Assembly: GCA_949316495.1 (NCBI GenBank)
Contig: OX439003.1
Span: forward strand, 49,859,725-49,923,724
DNA from: Amphiduros pacificus
Lineage: Eukaryota; Annelida; Polychaeta; Phyllodocida; Hesionidae
Direction: 5' to 3'
DNA length: 64,000 bases
Part shown: positions 49,084 through 61,900 of the stretch, in pieces
Numbering within the stretch: position 1 is the first letter of the stretch
How the letters are laid out: each line of letters opens with the position of its first letter
Program-made: the position numbers and the translations under genes
Notes under the pieces: generated by a model
What the model saw: the letters and a program-made list of their open reading frames with translations, nothing else
Databases searched by the model: none
What the model was told of the DNA's origin: nothing

Positions 49084-51645
49084 CATGTATTATAGAAGCA
49101 TACTGTACTGGCCTGTTGTGGTACATAATTCATCTTGTAAGAGTCCTATATAGATATATAATAGAAAAATGCTGAACTGGACTGTTGTGGTACACAATCT
49201 GTTGTGTAAGAGTCCTATAGATATATGTATTATAGAAGGATACTCTTCTGGCCTGTTGTGGAACATAATATGTCTTGTAAGAGTCCTGTGTATAACTGTA
49301 TTATAGAAGGATACTCTACTGGCCTGTTGTGATACATATTTCATCTTGTAAGAGTCCTATTTATAAATGTATTATAGAAGGATCCTCTACTGGACTGTTG
49401 TGGTGCACAATCTCTCTTGTAAGGGCCCTATAAATGCATGTATTATAGAAGGATACTCAACTGGACTGTTGTGGTACATAATGCATCTTTTAAGAGTCCT
49501 GTATATAAATGTATTATAGAAGGAAACTCTATTAGATTGTTGTGGTACATAATCTGTCTTGTAAGGGTCCTATAGATATATGTATTATAGAAGCATACTG
49601 TACTGGCCTGTTGTGGTACATAATTCATCTTGTAAGAGTCCTATATAGATGCATTATAGAAGTATATTCTACTGGCCTGTTGTGGTACACAATCCGTCTT
49701 GTAAGAGTCTTGTATGTAGATGTATTATAGAAGGATACCTTACTGGCCTGTTGTGGTACACAATCCGTCTTGTAAGAGTCTTGTATGTAGATGTATTATA
49801 GAAGGATACCTTACTGGCCTGTTGTGGTACACAATCCGTCTTGTAAGAGTCCTATAGATATATGTATTACAGAAGCATACTGTACTGGCCTTTTGTGGTA
49901 CATAATTCATCTTGTAAGAATCCTATATAGATGTGTTATAGAAGGATGCTCTACTGGCTTGTTGTGGTACACACTCCGTCTTGTAAGAGTCCTGTATGTA
50001 GATGTATTATAGACGTTTATTCTACTGGCCTGTTGTGGTACACAATCCGTCTTGTAAGAGTCCTGTATATGGATGTAAGAGTCCTATATAGATGTTTTAT
50101 AGAAGAATTCTGAACTGGACTGTTGTGGTACATAATCTGTCTTGTAAGAGTCCTGTATTATAGAAGGATACCTAACTGGCCTGTTATGGTACACAATCCG
50201 TCTTGTAAGAGTCCTATAGATATATGTATTACAGAAGCATACTGTACTGGCCTTTTGTGGTACATAATTCATCTTGTAAGAATCCTATATAGATGTGTTA
50301 TAGACTGGCTTGTTGTGGTACACAATCCGTCTTGTAAGAGTCCTGTATATGGATGTATTATAGAAGGATGCTCTACTGGCCTGTTGTGGTACACAATCTG
50401 TCTTGTAAGAGTCCTGTATATGGATGTATTATGGAAGGATACTCTACTGGCCTGTTGTGGTACACAATCCGTCTTGTAAGAGTCCTATAGATATATGTAT
50501 TACAGAAGCATACTGTACTGGCCTTTTGTGGTACATAATTCATCTTGTAAGAATCCTATATAGATGTGTTATAGAAGGATGCTCTACTGGCTTGTTGTGG
50601 TACACAATCCGTCTTGTAAGAGTCCTGTATATGGATGTATAGAAGGATGCTCTACTGGCCTGTTGTGGTACACAATCTGTCTTGTAAGAGTCCTGTATAT
50701 GGATGTATTATGGAAGGATACTCTTCTGGCCTGTTGTGGTACACAATCCGTCTTGTAAGAGTCCTGTATATGGATGTATTATGGAAGGATACTCTACTGG
50801 CCTGTTGTGGTACACAATCTGTCTTGTAAGAGTCCTGTATATGGATGTATTATGGAAGGATACTCTACTGGCCTGTTGTGGTACACAATCCGTCTTGTAA
50901 GAGTCCTGTATATGGATGTATTATGGAAGGATACTCTACTGGCCTGTTGTGGTACACAATCTGTCTTGTAAGAGTCCTGTATGTAGATGTATTATAGAAG
51001 TATATTCTACTGACCTGTTGTGGTACACCATCCGTCTTGTAAGAGTCCTGTATATAAATGTATTATAGAAGTATATTCTACTGGCCTGTTGCGGTACACA
51101 ATCCATCTTGTAAGAGTCCTGTATATGGATGTATTATAGATGGATATTCTACTGGCCTGTTGTGGTACACAATCCGTCTTGTAAGAGTCCTGTATATGGA
51201 TGTATTATAGAAGGATACTCTACTGGCCTGTTGTGGTACACAATACGTCTTGTAAGAGTCCTATTTATAAATGTATTATAGAAGAATACTCTACTGGCCT
51301 GTTGTGGTACACAATCTGTCTTGTAAGAGTCCTGTATATGGATGTATTATAGAAGGATATTCTACTGGCCTGTTGTGGTACACAATCCGTCTTGTAAGAG
51401 TCCTGTATATGGATGTATTATAGAAGGATATTCTACTGGCCTGTTGTGGTACACAATCCATCTTGTAAGAGTCCTGTATATGGATGTATTATAGAAGGAT
51501 ATTCTACTGGCCTGTTGTGGTACACAATCCATCTTGTAAGAGTCCTGTATATGGATGTATTATAGAAGGATACTCTACTGGCCTGTTGTGGTACACAATC
51601 TGTCTTGTAAGAGTCCTGTATGTAGATGTATTATAAAAGGATACT
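49084..51645 (-). repeat. 71-bp array, right arm, inverted (about 36 units)
   Basis: Reverse complement of the left array unit (GGCCTGTTGTGGTACACAAT, CCGTCTTGTAAGAGTCCTG). The inner units up to about 49660 are the older variants and the outer ones are homogeneous, mirroring the age gradient of the left arm. Confidence 0.93.
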
Positions 51646-52340
51646 CTACTCTAGGATAATCATACAATAGACTGCTGTGGTACATATCCTATCATGTAAC
51701 AGTCTCATAGGAGAATGATACAATAGACTGCTGTGGTACATATTCCGTCAAGTACCAGTCTCATAGGAAATTGATACTATAGACTGCTGTGGCACATATT
51801 CCATCATGTAACAGTCTCATAGCAGAATGATACAATAGACTGCTGTGGTACATATTCCGTCAAGTACCAGTCTCATAGGAAATTGATACTATAGACTGCT
51901 GTGGCACATATTCCATCATGTAACAGTCTCATAGCAGAATGATACAATAGACTGCTGTAGTACATATTCCATCATGTAACAGTCTCATAGGAGAATCATA
52001 CAACAGACTGCTGTGGTACATATTCCATCATGTACCAGTCTCATAGGAGAATGATACAATAGACTGCTGTGGTACATATTCCATCATGTACCAGTCTCAT
52101 ATCAGAATGATACAATAGACTGCTGTGGTACATATTCCATCATGTACCAGTCTCATATCAGAATGATACAATAGACTGCTGTAGTACATATTCCATCATG
52201 TAACAGTCAAACAGTCTCAAAGAGGAATGCTACAGGGGACTGGTGTGGTACATATTTTGTCACATAACAGTCTCATAGAGTAATGGCATGTTGAACTGGT
52301 GTGGTATATAATTTGTTATCTGAGTGTCATTTAGGAATTG
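51646..52340 (-). repeat. 56-bp tandem units, right arm, inverted
   Basis: Units of 56 bp (ACAATAGACTGCTGTGG at 51664, 51720 and so on; ATTCCATCATGTAACAGTC), about 12 copies. It ends at GAATTGAATATTGCACTGG, which mirrors CCAGTGCAATATTCC near 43706. Confidence 0.9.
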
Positions 52341-52361
52341 AATATTGCACTGGTGTCGTAT

Positions 52362-52401
52362 AATGTTTATTATATTATATTATATTATATTATCATATTT
52401 A

Positions 52402-52463
<62 letters not shown>

Positions 52464-53224
52464 CAGTAGTAATTTTATTATCATCATCATCATCATCATC
52501 TTTATTATCATCATTCTCATCATTATCATCATTCACATCATTATCACCAATATTGTTGTCAATATTATTATTCTCATCATCATCATCAATCATCATTATC
52601 ATAACTATCATCATTCTCATAAGTGTCATCATTATTATTATCATCATTATTGTTATCATAATTATTATCATCATCATTATCATCATCATTGTTATCATCA
52701 TCATCAATCATCATTATTAATAACATCACTGTTATCACCGTTAGTATCATTATTAATATAATCCTTATTTTATTATCATCATCATTATTATCATTATCAT
52801 CATTTTTATCATCATTATAATCATTATTAATAAAATCATCATTGTTATTATCATCATTATTATCAACATCATTATCATCATTATCAATAAAATCATTTTC
52901 ATCATCATCATTCTCATCATCATCATTTTCATCATTCTCACCAACATTGTTATCATCATTATTATCATTATTACTATCATCATCAATCATTATTATCGTT
53001 ATCACTATCATCATTCTCATCATTGTCATCATTATTATTATCATTATTACTGTTATCATTATTATTTTCATCATTATCATCATTATTATCATCATTATTA
53101 TCATCATCAATCATCATTAATAATATCATCATTATCATCATTATCTTCATTATTAATATAATTATTATTGTTATTATTATCATCATCATCATCAATCATC
53201 ATTATTATCATCATAATTAATAAT

Positions 53225-53259
<35 letters not shown>

Positions 53260-53265
53260 TTATTT
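52362..53265. repeat. AT-rich microsatellite (ATT/ATC mixture), right arm
   Basis: Reverse-complement counterpart of 42972-43705, with a purer ATT run at 52400-52465 and ATC runs towards the outer end. Open frames across it are spurious. Confidence 0.95.
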
Positions 53266-53296
53266 TCCTCCCCTCTATCTGTGTACCCATCATGCA

Positions 53297-53470
53297 TAGT
53301 CTCTGAGTGCCCACGAGACAAAATTGGAGCAGCCAACATATCAAATCAAATCGAATGAGGTAGAAGAGAAGAAAACCAAGACAGACAATGTGCAGGATGA
53401 TACAAAGTCAAATAAAGAGGAAAGTTGGCAGAATAATGAAGGAGGATGGTACACTGTAGGATCAAAATAA
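53297..53470 (+). CDS. Candidate terminal coding exon of an unidentified gene
   Basis: Just outside the right arm an acceptor-like CATGCATAG is followed by a frame open to a TAA at 53468-53470. The frame reads TKLEQPTYQIKSNEVEEKKT, then a Lys/Glu/Asp/Gln-rich stretch, and ends EGGWYTVGSK. The composition (charged, low complexity, closing aromatic motif) resembles a real protein tail more than chance reading. No upstream exon is identified. A donor near 42160 (AAGCC|GTAAGT, preceded by ATGATTA) on the same strand might belong to the same gene, which would put the palindrome in its intron. I do not recognise the protein. Confidence 0.28.
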
Positions 53471-53551
53471 GGACAAAATGAAATCATGGGAACAACGCAT
53501 GGAGTACAATTATTATCGAGTGAGTTTATTTTGTCCTTAACGAAGTTTGAG

Positions 53552-53756
53552 TTTGGCGCCAAAATCAGGGGCTATTTTGAGTTTGGCGCCAAAAATTTCG
53601 TCTGCTGCGATCACTCTTCTGTGTTAGGAGATTACTTTATTCTTCTTTCTTTGCACATGCGCACTCACACACTTGGGCATATAGTGTCCGCTACGGAAGA
53701 CTACTGAACCGCAAAACGTCACCAAACATACCTCAATTTCCCGCGAATATTAGCGC
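53552..53756 (+). promoter_or_regulatory. GTF2F2 promoter region with E2F and NRF1-like motifs
   Basis: Two perfect E2F palindromes TTTGGCGCCAAA (53552-53563 and 53582-53593) are 30 bp apart, each within the longer direct repeat TTTGAGTTTGGCGCCAAAA. A third E2F-type TTTCCCGCG is at 53737-53745. NRF1-like CATGCGCA (about 53655) and GCGCATGCG (53753-) and a CRE half-site ACGTCA near 53717 complete a typical housekeeping promoter. The GTF2F2 start codon is at 53906. Confidence 0.55.
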
Positions 53757-53905
53757 ATGCGTACGATGTAATTTAGACATATTATCGCTTAGTGAAAAAA
53801 CAAGGTTGATTTGAGACTTTTGTCCTGATTTCATTGAAATATGTGAATTGATGCACAATATTTAAAAACATATTTATAACCCACATCGTATATAATATCT
53901 CAGGA

Positions 53906-56900
53906 ATGTCGTCGACCCAAGAAAAGGCACATGAAGCTCGGGATTTGGATCTGGGTACAGCTGCAAGAGGTGTTTGGTTAGTGAAAGTAAGTTTGTTGGA
54001 AATGAGTTCATGAGTCCGTGACACACTGACAGCATGACAGCTGTTCATTGACAGTTGACAAAGTTGTCCTCTCCCTGAGGGATTTATATTTAGTGGGTGG
54101 AAAGTCTTGTGAATTCCTTATCCCGTGGGGTGAAATCTCAATCTACCAATCTCTGACTGCAGATTGCAAATTATTATAATTATAAATGAATAGAAACACA
54201 AAACAAGTGTTGATGATTTAAAGTGAAAAATCAAGCTCATATAGGATTTGTAAGAAATAATCAGATAAAAATCTAGACAAAAACACATTTGGAGCTTCAT
54301 AAAAGAGATTCCACCAGCCTTATAAAAACAAACTTGCCAAAGTTGCAAAGTGATTGTGACTTAAACTTGACCATACTCACAAATCACTTTTCACTTATAT
54401 CAGTCAGAGACATTTAACACAGAGATTGAAAACAAGCTGAAGTTCTGCGTTATCGCTCAGGCGAACTGAACTCGTGGCAGCACCACCGTCGCCACGGTAA
54501 ATACAACATTTAGACCTTTACAGACCTAAACAGACCTGTATCCAGATTCACAGACTTGCAGATTTGTATAAATATGTCTTCCACAACAATTGCATGTCTA
54601 ATTTGCATGGTGCACCGTGCTGACACCTAGTGGCAGACCTGCTCTTCCCGATCTCTGTTTAAATATCTCTGTACTAGTTCAATTACAAAAAGTTATAGAG
54701 TAGTGTAAATGAAGCAGGACATGTAAAAATCTGGCCAACATGTCATGTATCAATAATGTGCTGCATGGACTTCAGCTTAATCAGTTAAACATCGAACATC
54801 CAGCATCGAATATTCATCACCAAATGCAATCAAATGTGTGCAAAAAACAACATGGTTACCCACAATCACACTATAGTGCAGTTGTGGATCTCCATCTTGT
54901 CTTTGTTATCTTACTGAGACAAAGACACTTGGCAGCAGAAGCAACAATAAAATTTACACAACTGTCAACACCAAATGTGGTCACTGGTTGCAATCTATTT
55001 ATTAAAAGTCATTCATTGTGATCATACTAGCTCATAAAAATCCAAGAAGTTAGTTGTTTAGTATTCAACAATTGTTGGAGAATTAACTAAGAATTAAGAA
55101 AGTGAGGATTATTATCTGTAAGTGCAATTGTTTTATGCAAATCTAATAATGTAACCTGCAGAGAGTACATTAAAGAATTTAGGACACAATGGGTTATTTC
55201 AGGTCTAGATACTATTATTTACACTCTGCCGAGACACTGTGAAACAGTTTTGGAATTATTATGAATTATTTCAACTGTGTTTTAATGATAATCACATTGT
55301 ACTAAAGCAATAAGTACCTCTTTATTTGCAGGTCCCTAAATATTTGAATGAAAAGTGGAAGAAAGCTGAAGGAAATCGAGATGTTGGCAGATTGCGAATA
55401 AGCAAACCAAAGTAAGTTCCATTTGAAGGTACAGCTTGGGAAAGTTAGTTCATAAAACTTTCATTTGAAAGATTTTAGGGAGATGAAGAAATGTCTTAAC
55501 CTACTTTTTGAGAATTTACCTGTAATGTACTGGAAGAAAATTATTAGCATGTCCACCATTGACAAACGGTGATACTAACATTCTGGAATGTGGGAAAATT
55601 ATATTACAAAGTCAGGTTAATCGCTATAATCAAGTTCAATATAGAAATAGATTTATCTCTCTAACATACAAGATTTACTTCCTTTATCAAAGTTATGGTT
55701 TTGAGGATGGTGATTCAGTTTGGGATTTACATAGGAGAGCCCAAGAGTATTTGTGACAATGATAACACCAATATGGTAAAATATAAAATATCAGGAAGAC
55801 TGCTATTTTTGTTGTTTTAATTCCAATCATAACAATGGCATAATTTGGCCATTTATAAATCTTTAAAACTGATTGCCTATTGGCTGCTAGAAATGTGTGC
55901 GGAATGTAGAAACCACTTACATTGGCATACTCTGTATTATATCAATATTTCTGTTCTCATTGTCCAAAATTTGATATCATTCAAAGTTTGGAATTTCCTG
56001 AGTCACAAAATCAAATACTCATACTCACCAGAATATCAGCCAATCAGAATTGACCAACATCAGGTCATAAACTGTGATCAGGTTTCTGACCCAGATGCTG
56101 ACCAATCAGTGAAGCTTTAATCACAAAGCATAATCTGTATGAATATTCAATAATTTATTTTGGTCATATTTTGCAATTTTCCATTGCCACTTTTACTTTC
56201 TAGTTTACAATGATTCCTGATTGATTTTTTTACCACTGACAATATGCACGAATAGATTTGTAAAGATAATTTGTCAAAACCGAGTAAATGTTATATTTAT
56301 ATATTATTGCTTGTAGGTTTCCTGGTGGTAAGCCTGAGGTGATATTTCATTTGAATTCTGAGCTGGCTCAGAAGGACCCCAATGATGCAAATGATTCCAC
56401 TGCTCCCACAGCACATAGGTTCGTCCTCACTGGAATTGGTGGCCAGTCGCTGTCAGTGCTGTCACAGACACCATCAAATCCAAGTAAGGAAAATCTCCTC
56501 CAACTTTATACAGGTTCATCAACTTTGTCCAAAGCCTCAACATTTCTGTCTCATCTACATTCAATTAACTTCATTTGTAGGTTTCAAAAATGTATAGAAT
56601 AATATTCATCTGTTGTTATTCTGAGGTTAGGGTTTAATGTTGAATTAACAATTCAGTGGAAATTTTTTGTTTGAAGGTAAATAAAAGCAGGAAGAATGCT
56701 TTTCCAACTTTAAAGTCAGACACATAATGCCTGCATATAGAATCATAATTAACTCCTTGGAATTCATGAAAAATATATTGTTTACCATTAAAAAGGATGT
56801 TAACAAAATTATTTGCTATTTCAGATGCTATCCAAGGTGCAAGTGCTGATGAGCCATTAGGTAAATAATATGTTGCTTTAATTTTTATTTTTTATACACA

Positions 56901-58411
56901 TAATAATAATCAATTCTTGCTTCATATTAAGGTCCCATGTGAAAATATAGATAGAGACCATGTAAACCTTGAGATATTTTAAATAAGGAAATACAGAGGT
57001 GATCTGTGCTTTGATATTAAGGCTATTATCATAAATTAAAAAAGTGAGACATTTTTTGCAGATAGATTAGCAATTGAAGGGAAAGTGATACAGAGAGCAG
57101 AGTGTAGGCCTGTATTGGACAAGAATTATATGGCAGTCAAAAAGTAAGTCTCATTCTGTCAATGTGTTTGTCATGTATTGATGACTTCTACTAGTATTTG
57201 TTGAATGTCAAAATATCTTAGTTTCATGCAGCTTGGTTGAAGTCAATGGAAATTATATTTGATTTTAAAATTTCTTGGCTTGGATAAATGTTCATATATG
57301 AGAGATGATATAATCCATAAATTATGGTCCTAATAAATCAAAAGAGGTGGTGTTGTTGCAAATATATGTGCTTTACAACATAAATATGTCTGATGTACAT
57401 AAATACGTAAGATGGTTATTTGTTCAATTGTTTGTTTACCTATGGTAAAAGGATTTACACTTAAAAGTGGTTTGTGAACACCCCTGTTAAAAGGGTTATG
57501 TTATTCTAAGCAACCCCAAAATGTGCCCTTTTCCACCATCCCTCAAATATTATAAAATATGTTCAAAATGATGATTGACAGGTTAAAGATGGAGCAGGTA
57601 ACGCGACCAGACCGACAGGTGATTAGACTAGACAAAGCACAGGTCAACTACAAACCTATAGCATATCAACCACAACATGTAAGTCATATCTCTAAATCAA
57701 ACACCTGAAACATTATTCTCATACTCCTTAAAGATATTTTAAGGTAGATTTTTAGCTATATGTAACAAAGCATCTGTAAAGATGAGAGACATTTTCTGTC
57801 ATTCTCTCCTTCAACTCTGATCTTCTTCTCTGAAACTACTGGTCAGAGTCCTAAGTATTAAAGTAAGATGTATTTTCAGGGAGCCAATTTTATCTTTTTT
57901 ACCACAGGTCTCAGGACTTTTTAAATATTCTTGTGAATTTTGGAGAAAAAAAAGTCAAATAGCTATCACTAAGTTGTCAAAGAGGCTACCATTTTGAATA
58001 ATGTGATAATTACAGCAGTTTCAGAGGATATGATCAAAGTTGACAGATGGAATGGCAGAAAATTTCTGAAAAGGAAGGATCAGCATAACTTTAAGGCCAT
58101 TGGCCTATGTTTTACAGTTAAAAAAACATTCATATCCACAAGAAAAGACAGATGTTGGAAAGTCTTATTCCCGAATATAAGATCAAGGAGGTTTTCTAAA
58201 ACTTCCATGGTAAAATTAATGAATATATTATATTTATAGTAAACATAATTTTTGCTTTTATTTTCAGCTGGCAGAAAATCTTAAGAAGAAAGAGGAAACA
58301 AAGCGTGCTCGGGATGACAAGGATAAAGTTATGGATATGCTCTTCAATGCCTTTGAGAAACATCAATATTACAACGTAAAAGATCTTCAAAGAATCACAG
58401 ATCAGCCAATT
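53906..58411 (+). CDS. GTF2F2: TFIIF subunit beta (RAP30), seven exons in window, C-terminus missing
   Basis: Exons: 53906-53986, 55332-55411, 56317-56483, 56825-56860, 57062-57143, 57582-57678, 58268-58411; all GT/AG and in phase, 229 aa. TFIIF beta recruits RNA polymerase II to the preinitiation complex and pairs with RAP74. Visible: GVWLVKVPKYL (22-32) at the start of the dimerisation domain; RLRI (47-50); HRFVLTGIGGQSLSVL; EGKVIQRAECRP; NYKPIA linker; then KKKEETKRAR and DMLFNAFEKHQYYNVKDL of the C-terminal winged helix. It ends ITDQPI at a donor (GTAAGT); the family continues with roughly 45-50 residues that I could not find before 64000. Relative to human there is an insertion around NDANDSTAPTAHR (about residues 75-87) and a small Ser/Asp-containing exon 4. 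Confidence 0.95.
57775..57885 (+). repeat. Dispersed repeat, family E (copy 2)
   Basis: GACATTTTCTGTCATTCTC, CTTCTTCTCTGAAACTACTG and GTCCTAAGTATTAAAGTAAG match the family E block at 29575-29680 with divergence. It is in the intron between GTF2F2 exons 6 and 7. Confidence 0.45.
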
Positions 58412-58689
58412 GTAAGTAAAATAGGATATTTTTACCTTTTTTTTGCTTGTATCTCTTTGCCATACTTGACCAACCAAGTGCAATTTATCTGGTTTACATG
58501 ACTGAATTTTGAAACTGTAATTTGATTCACTGGTCACCCAAACATCCCTAATTTATTAGCAGAGTCAAATACACTATTTGCTACATCATACAACTTACAG
58601 CTTAAGCATATCATAAATTGATATGACAATTACGGCATTGGTCAGTTGAACAGATGTTTATATCCGGTTCATACATAGTAATTGGGGAG

Positions 58690-58945
58690 GGTTTTACATA
58701 ATCATTCTTGATTGTGTTCCCCATTACATCAATAACAAATTGAATGATATTAACATCCCAATTGTTCTGGCTTAATGACATCATTGTGTAAGATCTTAGG
58801 CTGTAATTTGTTACAATGTGATTTGTTAATGAAATCAGACTGCTTTAAACATGATCTTTTGATCCCAGTACTCAATTAAGCATATTAAATAACCATGGTT
58901 TTGAATTTTATTAATTTAGTATGTAGATACACTGGTAAAAAAATT
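58690..58945 (+). repeat. Dispersed repeat, family B (copy 2)
   Basis: Matches 25195-25445 in ordered blocks (AATTGTTCTGGCTTAATGAC, ATGATCTTTTGATCCCAG, TATGTAGATACACTGG). Both copies are strongly diverged from each other. Confidence 0.55.
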
Positions 58946-61900
58946 GGTTTGTCCTGCCAATCAATAAAATTCAGATAGGCGTGTCCTTTAGGGGTTAAAA
59001 TAAGAGGCAAGGCCAGGAGTCACTGGAGGTAAAAAGGGAACCACTCTTGATGCATAATATAGATAACCTGGGTGTCACCTTACAAATAGAGAAATGGGCA
59101 AACTAAAGACATTTATTGTTTGCTCAATGGATATGGCTATGGAAATAAAGACCCTGCTAGAATTATTAAAATAAACATAATGATAGAACAAGAGAGCTGT
59201 CCTGTTGCCTTGCAGTTCTTGAATAAGACATAATACTATGTCATCAAAATTTAATATTAAACAAGCTCTTTCTCATTAAGTAAGTTGCACATAAATGAAC
59301 AAGTTATCACTGGAGATATTCGGTTGGCTATTAATTATCCAAAGAAGAATGGGTTTCAGCGTTTTAAAAGAGGACATTTCTCAGAAAATTCTAGACACTT
59401 TTTCTTTTAAGATAAAAGAATGGAATTATTTGCAATGATATTGTCACAAATGTACTCAGGTGCCTTGATATCAATGTAACACTGTTACTGCTATAAAATG
59501 GAAACCTAAATCATGATATTTAATGATTTATATTCTATTATCAAAGAAACCAAATGGTTCTAGTTTCAGGCACATGTATGTTTGTGTCAGTAACAGCTTC
59601 ATATCATAAACTTGACAGGTTTACATAAGTTTTAGTTAAGATGTCACTCAACATCATTCATCTCATTTTAAAGTTATTCATTTAAGACCATTTTGATCCA
59701 GAGCGATGGCCAGTAGCAGTGTAATGCTATTTCAGAGATCAACAAATATTTTTAAACCAAAGAAATAATTTTGACAAGGACTTATATTTATATTACTATT
59801 TAGAGACTAAATTGACAATCAGAAATCAGTATTCCTAATTCAGACATTCCCTCAGAGCAAAATATTTTTAACCATTTATGATATAAATATAGCATGTGAA
59901 TAAGATGGGTTTTTATTAAACACCAGAGGGCTCTGGTCTTCTTTATCATCCAATGCAGTAAATGAGGCTCTCTACCGATGAGAAGCTTGCTCTTATATTC
60001 GACCAGACAAAGCTCATTAACATATTGATGACTAACATCGGCCCATGAGCAATAGAAGATGGAAATTACTTAAGAATGATAAATCTTGAGTTGATTACAC
60101 TTGTTATTTAGTACAGATATGAAATGGTTATTTAAAACCAAATTCAATCTAATCTTGTAAAGCTTGATTATATAGGAAATATTTCCTAAATAGAAATAAT
60201 CTACTAAAAGTATTGCTTTCAGATAGTTTCAATTCATTTTGTTATGATTGAGACATTTCAAATTCTTAAGAATTAATTATCAAATTTTATTGATATTGCA
60301 TAAGAAATGTAGATATAATATGATCTAAATGAAAACTGATAACGAAACCAGTAACCTAAAGATGCATGCATAACAGGTGTCCACTGCCGAGTGTAGTAGA
60401 TTCAAGCTGGCCACATTCCTAGCCTTGTATTATTTTACTAGAGGTAGCTTCAACGCAATGACCTTATGACCTTGACCCCATTATATAAAAAGGTCACAGT
60501 TGGTGCATATGATCACATGTTGTCTGTATGTCCATATTGTGATATATTTTACCTTCTAGTCATAAAATGACTGATGTTTGGCCACCATCATACCGTGTAA
60601 ACGGATGATGAAGAATGGTAGATCCAGCTGGTAACAACCCAATCTGTCACATGAACATTTAAGAATGAATATTTATAAAGATTATTCTAAAGCAGTTTTA
60701 TTTCACATTTACCCTGTTGAGAGCAATTATTGTTGTATTATTCATCAGAGATTGGATAACTTTGCCCAGGAACATACAGTATGGTGTTGCTGTTGTCTAC
60801 CATAACTACACTACTAGCAAAAGCCACATGCATTTTCCTGAAATTTTTATTCAAACATTATTATGGTTGATGAGATTATGTGTTTTTGAATTAACAAAAT
60901 AAAAAATTGGGTCTTGTCAAAAAAAAAGAAGAAGATATGTTGGTCTCATCAAAATCATTATTTTGAACCTGACAAATTTCAAGCATGGAAGATGTTTAAA
61001 GCTTTCATGAAATTAGATTCTCAATTATATTTTCCTTACATAAATGTTTATACCCTATTTTCGGGGATCAAATGTTCTTGCACATCATATTACCGATAAT
61101 AAAATCTCTGTGGCATTTCTTGTGACTACAAAGTTCTGAGCACTTTCAGTAAAACACAAAAATCCAAGACAAGACCGACTTTTTGAGCGTTTTAGTTCTG
61201 TGTGGTCACAGCAGTACAAACATGTGAACACTTTTGTGGTCCATAAAGGTGTTAGACCTGTACCAATAGACAAACTCCAATGAGTGGACAAACAGACCTC
61301 TGTAAACTAAATAACTCCATTGTCACAATCTAAAGGTAACCAGTGTTAGAATGCCTTTAATAAGTGGGTGTTTGCACTAGATCACTGGTCAGCTAAGCAA
61401 AGTTTGTTCACAACGTGTTCATTATGTGATCTAGTTTTTAGCAGGAGATTTGTGAAAGCTTTAATATAACTATCTTTTAAATTGTGATCAATAAGAATAT
61501 TTTAGAATCACCCATAAACTTACTATAAATAACATCTTGTTCCATGTTGAGAATGATGGCATCTTTTTGGGGTTCCCTTTTGTGTCATTAAAGCACTGGC
61601 AACTTACCTCATTGTGATCTTGGACAAGGATGAGTTTAGGCATCATATATCAGGTGTAATTGTAAGGTATGATGATGAGGTAAATGAGAACACTCATAGA
61701 ATTACAATAAACACTCAGATTGGTGCACGTGTTGCGATTGTGTAAATATTTATTAAACATATATTCCATCAAATTGTATTTAACCACATGTACATAAAGC
61801 ACTACGTTTAAAATTTAGCAAGATAATAAATTCTATGTAAGAGTTATATTGCTCTCACATTCTATCTCCTGAAAACCTACAAGGCACTAAATTATGTGGT

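Larger units (their letters stand above)
42955..53277. repeat. Giant imperfect palindrome, about 10.3 kb, built from layered tandem repeats
   Basis: The left arm (about 42955-47950) reads: unique AGGAAAATAAATGATGATGAT edge, GAT/AAT microsatellite, 56-bp units, 71-bp array, diverged 71-bp units. The right arm (about 49084-53277) has the same layers reverse-complemented in mirror order, ending TCATCATTTATTTTCCTCC. Distinctive variant units match in mirror position: 47345-47460 pairs with about 49520-49640, and the edges near 43905 and 51655 (CTAGGATAATCATACAATAG type) also pair. The arms differ in unit number and sequence. The centre (about 47960-49083) is not mirrored. It separates the 5' sides of RFC4 and GTF2F2. 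Confidence 0.9.

Noticed and set aside
43986-51000. Many 60-118-codon frames of the MYYRRILYWPVVVHNPSCKSP type
   Set aside because: They repeat with the 71-bp unit and its multiples, occur on both strands and never carry splice or start context. They are satellite translation, not a gene family.
42955-53277. Palindrome as a pure fold-back sequencing artefact
   Set aside because: An artefact would give near-identical arms. Here the arms differ in unit number (about 57 versus 36 of the 71-bp type; about 4 versus 12 of the 56-bp type) and the centre is asymmetric. Not excluded without spanning reads.
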